Numbered from the stretch's first letter, positions 1 to 6,198 are shown. The stretch: 6,877 nucleotides of DNA from Gemmataceae bacterium (GCA_009691815.1 SIAL01000191.1:1-6877); one strand, 5' to 3'. Notes: generated by a model from the sequence alone, not told the origin. Program-made: numbers and translations.

Positions 1-368
1 AACGACACCCTTTCGACAGCCCAAAAATCCTCGTTCTTGACCCCAGCTGCAACCGCAAAAGACCGTCAAAGATCGACGCCTATCGACGGGGGTAGACAGC
101 TATAGACATGAGTTGACATGGGTCGACAAGTCGAAAACAGAGATTTTGAAGGGCCCCTGACCGACAATTCCACGCCACCATTCGCCATGATCTGGCCTAC
201 AATTTGTAGAATCTTAAGAACCCTCCGTGGCCTCCTCTGGGAATGGGTTTTGGGAGAACCACCTCCATACAGGAGGCCAGTTTCGCCTCATGATCTATTC
301 GCAAAGCATTACAAAATAATAGGTTATGGCTTAAGTTGATGCCATTGGGTTCTGGCACCCTTGTTTGA
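1..368. other. Left-edge region with no convincing gene
   Basis: I see no supportable gene here. Open frames on both strands are short (under 75 codons), have no good ribosome-binding site and give compositions unlike real proteins. The one structured element is the periodic pentamer array in the first 130 bases, described separately. It is rich in CGAC/AGAC words and its period of 10 is not a multiple of three, which argues against it being coding. The rest, roughly 140-368, shows no repeat, tRNA or clear promoter. Position 369 is the stop of the minus-strand Imm17-like gene, so part of this stretch is that gene's downstream region, though I see no hairpin with a T-run there. Confidence 0.6.
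71..130. repeat. 10-bp-periodic TNGAC pentamer array
   Basis: Six consecutive 10-base units each carry the pentamer TNGAC at the same offset: TCGAC at 73 and 83, TAGAC at 93 and 103, TTGAC at 113, TCGAC at 123. The flanking five bases of each unit vary, so this is a phased motif array and not a simple tandem duplication. Looser copies lie to the left: CGAC at 3, TCGAC at 13, TTGAC at 37 and AAGAC at 59, so the array may continue beyond the window edge. A period of 10 places every copy on about the same face of the DNA helix. Cooperative protein binding, DNA curvature or a decayed minisatellite are all possible. The periodicity is seen directly; any function is inference. Confidence 0.6.
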
Positions 369-584
369 TTATCTTCGATTGACCAAAACGCCCGCCGCAA
401 TTAGGCCACCTAGGACCATCAGGCCCAACCCCAGAATTCCGTAGAAAACACGAGCTCCATTTCGACCAAAGATGCCGACAATCCATTGCGCCTTGCGGCT
501 TTGCATAAACAAGTTCCAATCAAGGGCCGCCCCGCAGAGGGAAAAGAGCCCTGCGGCGACAATAATAAGGCCGGTGAAATTCAT
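369..584 (-). CDS. Imm17-like small two-helix membrane protein
   Basis: This encodes a 71-residue protein, almost certainly in the inner membrane. There are two hydrophobic helices, about residues 3-20 and 46-67. Between them is a short polar, positively charged loop with a DWN motif (22-24) and the conserved-looking GRNGAR (40-45). It ends in two arginines. This pattern of helix, DW, basic loop with GR.GAR and F-Y, then helix matches what I recall of the Imm17 family, named as predicted immunity proteins of polymorphic toxin systems. That function is a bioinformatic prediction for the family, and no toxin gene lies nearby, so the role here is unknown. The ATG at 584 is supported by GGAGG about 8 bases upstream. 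Transcription is leftward. A nearby candidate -35 (TTGACT) lacks a convincing -10. Confidence 0.75.
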   Translation of the reverse strand: MNFTGLIIVAAGLFSLCGAALDWNLFMQSRKAQWIVGIFGRNGARVFYGILGLGLMVLGGLIAAGVLVNRR

Positions 585-895
585 CCAAGTAGCCTCCCTG
601 ACCTGTGCAAAACAGAGTTATTGGCAACCTTGTGGTGACAAGTGAAAACATAGGCGATTGAGAGTCAATTGGCAAGGAACCCATGGTAGAAACGCAAAGG
701 TGGGATTTGTTAACCAAAGCAGGAAAATCGTAGGTTTTTCCCGTTTGAACTCGGAGGCAACTCCGGACGATCCCAATTGCCGTTTTCAGCACTCCCGCGG
801 TTGGAGTCCTTCCGCCCGGTCCGAAGGTCATTGCGTTATATCAGATAGCGCTATTTTGCAGGAAAAACCTATGAACTTGCTTACCAAGAAGGCTG
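585..895. other. Intergenic region between the two minus-strand genes
   Basis: No supported gene. A plus-strand 95-codon frame (658-945) runs antisense into the reductase gene and has no family resemblance. Small symmetric elements are visible: a CGGAG/CTCCG stem closing on a GCAA (GNRA-type) tetraloop at 752-765, a CCTTC/GAAGG inverted repeat at 808-827, and a perfect 10-bp palindrome ATAGCGCTAT at 845-854. None is followed by a T-run in either direction, so none qualifies as a standard intrinsic terminator. They lie downstream of the leftward reductase gene and could serve as 3' structures for its transcript. That is inference only. Confidence 0.5.
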
Positions 896-1834
896 TTAGG
901 CGGGCCAAGTACCACTGGGCCAACCGATACCCGAGATTGGTTTAAGAATCTCAAGTACTTCCGCCAAAAGCTGTGGTTCAGGCGCGCTAGATACCGCCTC
1001 GATGTTGGCATCGACCTGAGCGATATTGCTCATGCCCACAAGCGTTGTGCAAAGTCCGGGCAAATGGGCGGTAAATTGCTGAGCAAGGTGTGCCAAGTCC
1101 GCTCCCCTTTTTGCACAATGATCCGCGGCTTTTTGGACGGCCACCTTGACCTCGGCAGGTGCCGGGTGCCAATCCGGGGGAACGGCCTGCGTGAGGAGTC
1201 CCATGCTCAGCGGGCTGGCGTTGATGATACCGGTACCATGGGCCTTGGCCACCGGCAAGAGTTTTTCAAGGATGGTGGTATTGTTAAGCGAGGCGTGGCA
1301 ATAACTGATCACAACATCCAACTTGCACGAGGTAATGGCCCGCTCCAACACCCCAAGCGGGAACCCGGTCATGCCGATGAATCGACATTTTCCCTGGGTG
1401 CGGAGGTGATCGAGCGCCCGCCAAGTTTCATCAAAGACCCATTCGAGGTTTGGTTGGAATTCGATGTCGTGGGCCTGAAGAATATCGACATGGTCCGTCT
1501 TCAAGAGCCGCAAAGAAATTTCACAGCTGCGAACAATGGCATCGAAGGAGAAGTCAAAAACATCCTTGGAAATGCGGCCTGCCTTGGTGGCAAGGATAAT
1601 TTTCTCGCGCCACCCCCCCTCCAGAGCCCTTCCAAAGATCTCCTCACTTCTGCCTCCCCCGTAATAGGGGCTGGTGTCAAACAGGTTGATTCCACGGTTG
1701 ATGGCATGATGGACGGCCCGAATTCCTTCGGATTCATCAAATGTACCATAAAACCCACCAAAAGTCCCCCCTCCGAAGCCAATTGGGGAAACCATAAGGC
1801 CGGTGGAGCCGAGGGGACGCAAAGAAAGAGGCAT
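896..1834 (-). CDS. Aldo/keto reductase, L-galactose dehydrogenase-like
   Basis: This encodes a 312-residue cytosolic oxidoreductase of the aldo/keto reductase superfamily ((alpha/beta)8 barrel, NAD(P)-dependent). The catalytic tetrad is complete: Asp53 and Tyr58 in LFDTSPYYGG, Lys84 in LATKAGR, and His122 in QAHDIEF. Further blocks closely match plant L-galactose dehydrogenase as I recall it: HDIEF (122-126), SYCHASLN (177-184), ASPLSMGLLT (206-215), PPDWHPA (219-225), LVGMSN (265-270) and a C-terminal WPSG (305-308). Length and start agree with the family, and the whole barrel is present. Plant L-GalDH oxidises L-galactose to the lactone during ascorbate synthesis. Bacterial relatives act on sugars such as L-fucose, so the substrate is uncertain. 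The ribosome-binding site is weak (AGGG about 7 bases upstream). It lies divergent from the tRNA-tig side and appears monocistronic. Confidence 0.9.
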   Translation of the reverse strand: MPLSLRPLGSTGLMVSPIGFGGGTFGGFYGTFDESEGIRAVHHAINRGINLFDTSPYYGGGRSEEIFGRALEGGWREKIILATKAGRISKDVFDFSFDAIVRSCEISLRLLKTDHVDILQAHDIEFQPNLEWVFDETWRALDHLRTQGKCRFIGMTGFPLGVLERAITSCKLDVVISYCHASLNNTTILEKLLPVAKAHGTGIINASPLSMGLLTQAVPPDWHPAPAEVKVAVQKAADHCAKRGADLAHLAQQFTAHLPGLCTTLVGMSNIAQVDANIEAVSSAPEPQLLAEVLEILKPISGIGWPSGTWPA

Positions 1835-1965
1835 GGTTCTGCCCTATTTGAAGGTTTGATGAGGAGGGCAAAAGCAAGGTGGAAGGTCCACCGGGCCATG
1901 AGCTTAGGTGTATGAGTAAAGCTTTTTTCGGGAAGGTATCGATAAGGACCTTAGTGGTTTTCCAC

Positions 1966-1994
1966 TTGTCCCCTTGGCCATTCCTGATTAAATT
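1966..1994 (+). promoter_or_regulatory. Candidate sigma70-type promoter for tRNA-Gly
   Basis: TTGTCC at 1966-1971 and TAAATT at 1989-1994 are separated by 17 bases. Each matches four of six positions of the vegetative consensus. Predicted initiation would fall near 2001, about 20 bases before the mature tRNA 5' end. Position and spacing are right, but the two hexamers are imperfect and planctomycete promoters are poorly defined, so this is a candidate only. Confidence 0.3.
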
Positions 1995-2020
1995 GAGGTA
2001 ATGGCCAAAGCGCCAATCAA

Positions 2021-2092
<72 letters not shown>

Positions 2093-2112
2093 CTTAGCGC
2101 CGAGGAAGCCCG

Positions 2113-2149
2113 GGCAACTCCTCCTTTTCATTAGAAAAAGGGAGTCGCC
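2113..2149 (+). other. Imperfect stem-loop between tRNA-Gly and tig
   Basis: GGC (2113-2115) pairs with GCC (2147-2149), ACTC (2117-2120) with GAGT (2142-2145), and CCTTTTC (2123-2129) with the GAAAAAGG segment (2134-2141), with small bulges and an ATTA loop. It begins about 20 bases after the tRNA and ends 43 bases before the tig start. No T-run follows, so it is a weak terminator candidate. A tRNA 3' processing signal or a tig leader structure is equally possible. Confidence 0.35.
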
Positions 2150-2192
2150 TTGGGTTTCCCCGGTATTTCTATTTTGCATTGGATCACCGACC

Positions 2193-3662
2193 ATGACTGA
2201 GATCGCTACGGAACTCGCCACCTTGCCAACAGCAGCGGAATCCAGCCGCAAGCTTAACTTGGGCGTGGATATTCGCGACGCCGGCCCTTGTAAAAAACAT
2301 ATCCAAGTAACCATTCCACGGTCTGATTTGGATGTTCGCTTGGCGGAAAAGTTTTCCGAAATGGCGATCGAGGCACCGATTCGCGGCTTTCGCCCGGGCA
2401 AAGCCCCTAAGCAACTAATCGAACGCAAATTCTACAAGGAGGTCACCGACCGGCTGAAAACCGAGCTGCTCCTTGCCAGCCTCGAACAATTGGCGGAAGA
2501 CAACGACTTAAATCCGATCAGTCCCCCCGACTTGAACCCCAGCGCGGTGGTATTCCCCAAAGAGGGCGACCTGATCTATGAATTTCAGGTAGAAGTCCGT
2601 CCTGAAGTTGCGGCTCCCGAGTACAAGGGCCTCAAATTGGACAAGCCCGTCCACAAATTCACCCCCGCTGAAATCGCTGGCGAGGGCAAACGCATCCTTC
2701 GACGCATGGGGCACCTTGAACAAAAGCTCGATGGCGGAGCCGTCGAGCAAGGCAACGAAGTCACCCTTAGCGGTGCCGTTACCCACGATGGCAAGTCCAT
2801 TGGTCAAATCAAATCCAGCTCGTTCCGGGTGGAAGAAAAACTGGCCTTTAAGGACGGCATCGCTCACACTTTTGCGGCCCAACTGAGTGGCGCCAAGGTG
2901 GGTGATACCCGATTGGTATCCATCGAACTTAGCCATTCCATTGGCGGCCTGTCCAACTTGGCCGGAAAAACCGTTGAAGCCTCGCTTATAGTCGAAAAAA
3001 TCTTCCTTATCAAGGATCCTGAACTGACTGGCGAGTTCCTTCAAAGTCTGGGAGTCAGCTCGGTTGATGGTTTTCATGAATTGGTCGAAGTCCTTTTGAA
3101 TCGCCGATTGGAACACCGCCAACGCCAATCGATCCGCCAACAATTTTTGGTAAGCGGCCTCAAGTCGCTCGACTCCGAATTGCCCCAAGACCTGTTGATG
3201 AAGCAGGCCCGCACCGCCATGGCCCGACGGGTTATGGAAATGCGCAGTGACGGCATCTCCGAAGAGGAAATCCGAGCTCGTCAACGGCTCCTTTCCCAAG
3301 ATATCCTTGCCACCACCGCGTCTGCCCTCAAGGAACACTTTGTCCTTCAGAAGGTTGCCGAACTGGAGAAAATCGAAGTCTCCGACCATGATATCGAAAT
3401 CGAAATTGCCCGCTTGGCCCAAAACTCCGGGGATTCGGCCCGTAGGGTCCGAGCCCGGATGGATCGCGAAGACCTCATCGACGCCCTTGCCGCGGAACTT
3501 CTCGAACGCAAGGTTTTGGACTACATCATTTCACAGTCGGAATTGACCGAGGTGCCGCTCCCCTCCGAGGAAAAAGAAGAGGTAACGCTTGACACCTCCG
3601 AAGCCAGCGCGGTTCATGATTCGGAAATGGACCCCGCCGCGGACGCCAATCTTGCCAACTAA
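2193..3662 (+). CDS. tig: Trigger factor chaperone
   Basis: This encodes 489 residues, longer than E. coli trigger factor (432). It binds near the ribosome exit tunnel and shields nascent chains. After a roughly 20-residue leader, the ribosome-binding domain (about 21-140) carries the signature loop GFRPGKAP at 65-72. A FKBP-like PPIase domain follows (about 150-265) but is strongly diverged: the DFTG, FEGG and PGF segments of the E. coli enzyme are replaced, and the Tyr of its pocket appears absent, so proline isomerase activity is doubtful. The helical substrate-binding domain runs from about 270 to 450. The C-terminus is an acidic, Ser/Thr/Ala-rich tail (about 455-489). The ATG at 2193 is the first in frame and fits the fold, although only a weak GGA lies 9 bases upstream. 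clpP1 follows after 74 bases. Confidence 0.93.
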   Translation: MTEIATELATLPTAAESSRKLNLGVDIRDAGPCKKHIQVTIPRSDLDVRLAEKFSEMAIEAPIRGFRPGKAPKQLIERKFYKEVTDRLKTELLLASLEQLAEDNDLNPISPPDLNPSAVVFPKEGDLIYEFQVEVRPEVAAPEYKGLKLDKPVHKFTPAEIAGEGKRILRRMGHLEQKLDGGAVEQGNEVTLSGAVTHDGKSIGQIKSSSFRVEEKLAFKDGIAHTFAAQLSGAKVGDTRLVSIELSHSIGGLSNLAGKTVEASLIVEKIFLIKDPELTGEFLQSLGVSSVDGFHELVEVLLNRRLEHRQRQSIRQQFLVSGLKSLDSELPQDLLMKQARTAMARRVMEMRSDGISEEEIRARQRLLSQDILATTASALKEHFVLQKVAELEKIEVSDHDIEIEIARLAQNSGDSARRVRARMDREDLIDALAAELLERKVLDYIISQSELTEVPLPSEEKEEVTLDTSEASAVHDSEMDPAADANLAN

Positions 3663-3699
3663 TCCTTTGGCCGAGTAACGACCAAATCCAACAATGTTC

Positions 3700-3711
3700 C
3701 GGGTATACCCG
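3700..3711. promoter_or_regulatory. 12-bp perfect palindrome upstream of clpP1
   Basis: CGGGTATACCCG is a perfect dyad in the 74-base gap between tig and clpP1, ending 25 bases before the clpP1 ATG and 14 bases before its Shine-Dalgarno (AGGGAGG, 3725-3731). As DNA it could be an operator for a dimeric regulator. As RNA it would form a 4-bp CGGG/CCCG stem closing a UAUA tetraloop. The symmetry is seen directly; a regulatory role is inferred from position only. Confidence 0.4.
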
Positions 3712-3736
3712 AAAGGGATCACCAAGGGAGGAGCCC

Positions 3737-4375
3737 ATGCAGCCGGTGATGACAGGAAACAACAGTCTTTATGCCGCCAGAGGTCGCGACGGCGATCGAA
3801 GCCGAGGGACTTCGGATATCCTTTTGGATAACCGGATCATTTTCTTCGGCTGTTCAGGCACCAACATTTACGAACCCGTAATCAACGACCTGACTGCCAA
3901 CATCGTCGTCCAGCAGATGCTCTATCTGCAACACGAAAACCGCACTCAGGAAATTTCGTTTTACATAAACTCCCCCGGCGGTTCGGTCACCTCGACCCTT
4001 GCCATCTACGATACGATGCAATACCTCGAATGCCCTATCGCCACCTATTGCATGGGCATGGCGGCTTCGGGGGCTGCCATCCTTCTAACGGCCGGCACCA
4101 AAGGGCGTCGCTTTATCCTTCCTCACGCCAAGGTCATGATTCATCAGCCTTGGAGTTCGGGGATTGGTGGCCAAGCCAGCGATGTTGAGATCGAGATGCG
4201 CGAAATCCTCAAGATGAAATCGATTCTCAATGAAATCCTTTCCAAGCATACGGGGAAGGATCTTCCCACTATCGAAGCGGAAACGGAACGAAACCGGTAT
4301 TTCGATGCCACCGATGCCAAGGATTTTGGATTGGTGGATGAGCTACTGATTCCGGTAAAGAAGTCCGGAGTTTAG
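3737..4375 (+). CDS. clpP1: ClpP-family protease subunit 1, triad Asp replaced by Asn
   Basis: This encodes 212 residues of the ClpP/crotonase fold, a cytosolic subunit of the two-ring chambered peptidase that works with Clp ATPases. The nucleophile Ser111 lies in GMAASGAA, and His136 lies in VMIHQP exactly 25 residues later, as in E. coli ClpP. The third triad position is Asn186 (codon AAC at 4292-4294, motif TERNRYF), where E. coli has the Asp of TERDRF. The oxyanion-region INSPGGSV (78-85) is intact. The N-terminus is unusual: the SFDIYSRLL segment that forms the axial-loop base and first helix is shortened to SDILLDNR. A few extra residues occur around 41-50. The ATG at 3737 has AGGGAGGAG 3 bases upstream (GGAGG spacing 5). 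It probably assembles with ClpP2. The gene symbol denotes order here, not orthology. Confidence 0.92.
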   Translation: MQPVMTGNNSLYAARGRDGDRSRGTSDILLDNRIIFFGCSGTNIYEPVINDLTANIVVQQMLYLQHENRTQEISFYINSPGGSVTSTLAIYDTMQYLECPIATYCMGMAASGAAILLTAGTKGRRFILPHAKVMIHQPWSSGIGGQASDVEIEMREILKMKSILNEILSKHTGKDLPTIEAETERNRYFDATDAKDFGLVDELLIPVKKSGV

Positions 4376-4380
4376 GGATG

Positions 4381-4432
4381 GGGATGCCAGACAGGCGGTT
4401 TGGCACCCAAAGTATTCTTTTTTCCTAATTTT
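4381..4432 (+). terminator. Terminator-like hairpin after clpP1
   Basis: GGG-A-TGCCA (4381-4389) pairs with TGGCA-CCC (4401-4408), an 8-bp stem with one bulged A, closing an 11-base loop. A T-rich tract follows after a short gap (TTCTTTTTT near 4415-4423, then TTTTT near 4429-4433). It starts 5 bases after the clpP1 stop. The gap before the T-run is longer than ideal, so partial attenuation between clpP1 and clpP2 is more likely than full termination. Confidence 0.4.
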
Positions 4433-4436
4433 TACT

Positions 4437-4463
4437 CCCAAGGGAAACGATCAAACCCTTGGG
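4437..4463 (+). promoter_or_regulatory. Perfect 8-bp inverted repeat before the clpP2 RBS
   Basis: CCCAAGGG (4437-4444) and CCCTTGGG (4456-4463) are perfect reverse complements separated by 11 bases. The stem ends 6 bases before the clpP2 Shine-Dalgarno (GGAGAG, 4470-4475). It could be an RNA hairpin affecting translation or mRNA stability, or a DNA operator with half-sites 19 bases apart centre to centre. The symmetry is seen directly; function is inferred. Confidence 0.45.
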
Positions 4464-4481
4464 CGTGCTGGAGAGTGCGCC

Positions 4482-5099
4482 ATGCCAATGCTTCCCCCCC
4501 TGGTTATCGGCCAGAATGGCCGGGAGGAACGTTACTTCGACCTCTATTCTCGCCTCCTTCAGGAACGCGTTGTGTTCCTTTTAGGCGAAGTGGATGACGA
4601 AAGTGCGAACCTTGTGGTGGCGCAATTGCTCTATTTGCAGAATGAAGATCCCAAGGCGGATATCCACTTTTACATCAATTCGCCGGGTGGTTCGGTTACT
4701 GCGGGCATGAGCGTTTATGATGTGATGCGCTACATTCATTGCGATGTGGCGACCTATTGCATCGGGATAGCAGCAAGCATGGGATCAATTCTCCTCGCGG
4801 CGGGAACCAAGGGCAAAAGATTTGCCCTTCCTCATGCCGAGGTCATGATTCATCAGGTGTTGGGTGGGGCTAGAGGACCGGCGACGGACATCGTCATCCG
4901 GACCAATCACCTCCTCCGCACCAAAAAGACCATGAACGAGCTTCTTTGCAGGCTCACTGGGCAGCCCTTGAATCGCGTCGAAAAGGATACCGACCGCGAT
5001 AATTTTATGTCTGCGCAGGAAGCGAAGGACTACGGACTCATAGACCATGTTTTGGAAAAACTTCCTGCCGGCCATTTTTCAGGGAAAAAACTCCCCTAA
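4482..5099 (+). CDS. clpP2: ClpP protease subunit 2, canonical catalytic triad
   Basis: This encodes 205 residues, close to E. coli ClpP (207), and aligns along nearly its whole length. The triad is complete with family spacing: Ser99 in GIAASMG, His124 in VMIHQ, Asp173 in TDRDNF. INSPGGSVTAG (65-75) forms the substrate and oxyanion region, and YFDLYSRLLQERVVFL (18-33) gives the normal axial-loop base and first helix. A notable change is Val126, where nearly all ClpPs have Pro after HQ (HQVLGG instead of HQPLGG), near the substrate cleft and the handle region. The ATG at 4482 has GGAGAG 6 bases upstream; a second in-frame ATG lies at 4488. The last residues (FSGKKLP) are basic. It is likely the main active subunit, with ClpP1 as partner. 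The lipoprotein gene follows after 16 bases. Confidence 0.95.
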   Translation: MPMLPPLVIGQNGREERYFDLYSRLLQERVVFLLGEVDDESANLVVAQLLYLQNEDPKADIHFYINSPGGSVTAGMSVYDVMRYIHCDVATYCIGIAASMGSILLAAGTKGKRFALPHAEVMIHQVLGGARGPATDIVIRTNHLLRTKKTMNELLCRLTGQPLNRVEKDTDRDNFMSAQEAKDYGLIDHVLEKLPAGHFSGKKLP

Positions 5100-5115
5100 A
5101 ACCCTTCATCTTTTG

Positions 5116-6198
5116 ATGCGGGCCATTGGTACGGTCGTCCCCAAGACTTTGGTCTTTGGGATGGCCGTTTTCCTTTTGGGGTGTCAAAAGCAACAGCTCC
5201 AACGCGACATCCTCGAATCGAATATGCGCCAACACGAGCGCGCCTTGCAGGATGCCAATGTGGAACTCGATAACAGTCGGGCCACGACCGCCTCTCTGGC
5301 CGCGGAGAATCGGTCCTTCCGGGGGCTTTCCTTTTTGCCTTCGCTTCATCATTCCAAAGCCGCAATCAAACATTTGGAGTTTGGCCGCGGAACCGGCGGA
5401 GTCGACGAAGACAGGGCCAACGGCGACGAAATGCTTCAGGTTGTGGTGGAGGCAAAGGACACCGATGGCCACACCGTCAAAGCTCCCGGCACCCTTCATT
5501 TGCAGGTGTACGAAATAACCACAGAAGGTTTCAAGCAACCTTTAAGCTCTTGGGATATTAGCGCCGAAGAACTCCGCAAATCGTACAAATCGGGTCTTTT
5601 TCAAAGTGGCCATATTTTGGTTTTGCCTTGGAAGGTAATCCCCAACACCCCCAAAATCAGGCTCTCCGCCCAACTCAGACTCGAGTCCGGTCAAGCCTTT
5701 GAAGCGGAAAAAGATTTGACTATCCGACTGGCCGCGAGTCCGCTTACTACCCAACCAAGGGGTTCCATCCCGGCTGGACTGGTGCCGACCTTGCCCTCCT
5801 ACAATCCGGGTCCCTTGGGAGGGTTTCCCACCGAATCGGGAGTGCTGGTTCTTCCTCCCCCCATTCCCACAACACCTTCCGCGCTGGCCCCCAAACCCAG
5901 CCCACCCGAAACCCCTGTTCCGGCAGTTACGCCCTTGCCAACCCCATTGCCAACCCCGATCAAGCCCCCACCGGCCTTAGCACCCTTGGCACCAGTCCCG
6001 GGGGCAAAGCCCATCGCCACCACCCCGGCACCTTTGGTACCGACCATTCCATTGCCCCCTCCCGCCCCTGTTCCGGCCGATATTCCCAAACCGTCGGGGC
6101 CGCCTTCCAGTACCCCCGCACCTTTGGCACCGGGAATCCTTTCGGGCCTACCGGGACTAGCCATTCCCCCTTTAAGCACTACAAATCCGGCGAAATAG
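5116..6198 (+). CDS. Planctomycete-type lipoprotein with coiled coil and proline-rich tail
   Basis: This encodes 360 residues starting at the ATG at 5116, which gives a textbook lipoprotein signal: basic start (MR...PK), hydrophobic core, and lipobox LLGC with the lipidated Cys at 23. An earlier in-frame ATG at 5047, inside clpP2, would add 23 residues ahead of the signal and is less likely; neither start has a clear Shine-Dalgarno. Residues about 24-66 are charged and Gln/Glu/Leu-rich, probably coiled coil. A beta-rich globular domain (about 106-206) follows FGRGTGGVDEDRANGDE. It contains KAPGTLHLQVYE and ILVLPW, and resembles a domain I recall from planctomycete hypothetical proteins. Residues about 210-360 are roughly one-third proline, with PTPLPTP and APLAP repeats, probably extended in the periplasm. 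Function unknown. It may share a transcript with clpP2. Confidence 0.85.
   Translation: MRAIGTVVPKTLVFGMAVFLLGCQKQQLQRDILESNMRQHERALQDANVELDNSRATTASLAAENRSFRGLSFLPSLHHSKAAIKHLEFGRGTGGVDEDRANGDEMLQVVVEAKDTDGHTVKAPGTLHLQVYEITTEGFKQPLSSWDISAEELRKSYKSGLFQSGHILVLPWKVIPNTPKIRLSAQLRLESGQAFEAEKDLTIRLAASPLTTQPRGSIPAGLVPTLPSYNPGPLGGFPTESGVLVLPPPIPTTPSALAPKPSPPETPVPAVTPLPTPLPTPIKPPPALAPLAPVPGAKPIATTPAPLVPTIPLPPPAPVPADIPKPSGPPSSTPAPLAPGILSGLPGLAIPPLSTTNPAK

Noticed and set aside
113..118. A perfect -35 hexamer TTGACA
   Set aside because: It is one unit of the 10-bp TNGAC array, and no -10-like hexamer lies 16-18 bases downstream (the position reads AACAGA).
71..130. A CRISPR array or iteron-type replication origin
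   Set aside because: The units are only 10 bases with a 5-base core, too short for CRISPR repeats and spacers, and there is no nearby replication initiator gene or DnaA box.
1064..1915. A 283-codon plus-strand ORF
   Set aside because: It is the antisense shadow of the aldo/keto reductase, whose minus-strand frame contains the complete catalytic tetrad and family motifs.
2508..3422. A 304-codon minus-strand ORF
   Set aside because: It is the antisense shadow of tig; the plus-strand frame has the trigger factor signature and full domain order.
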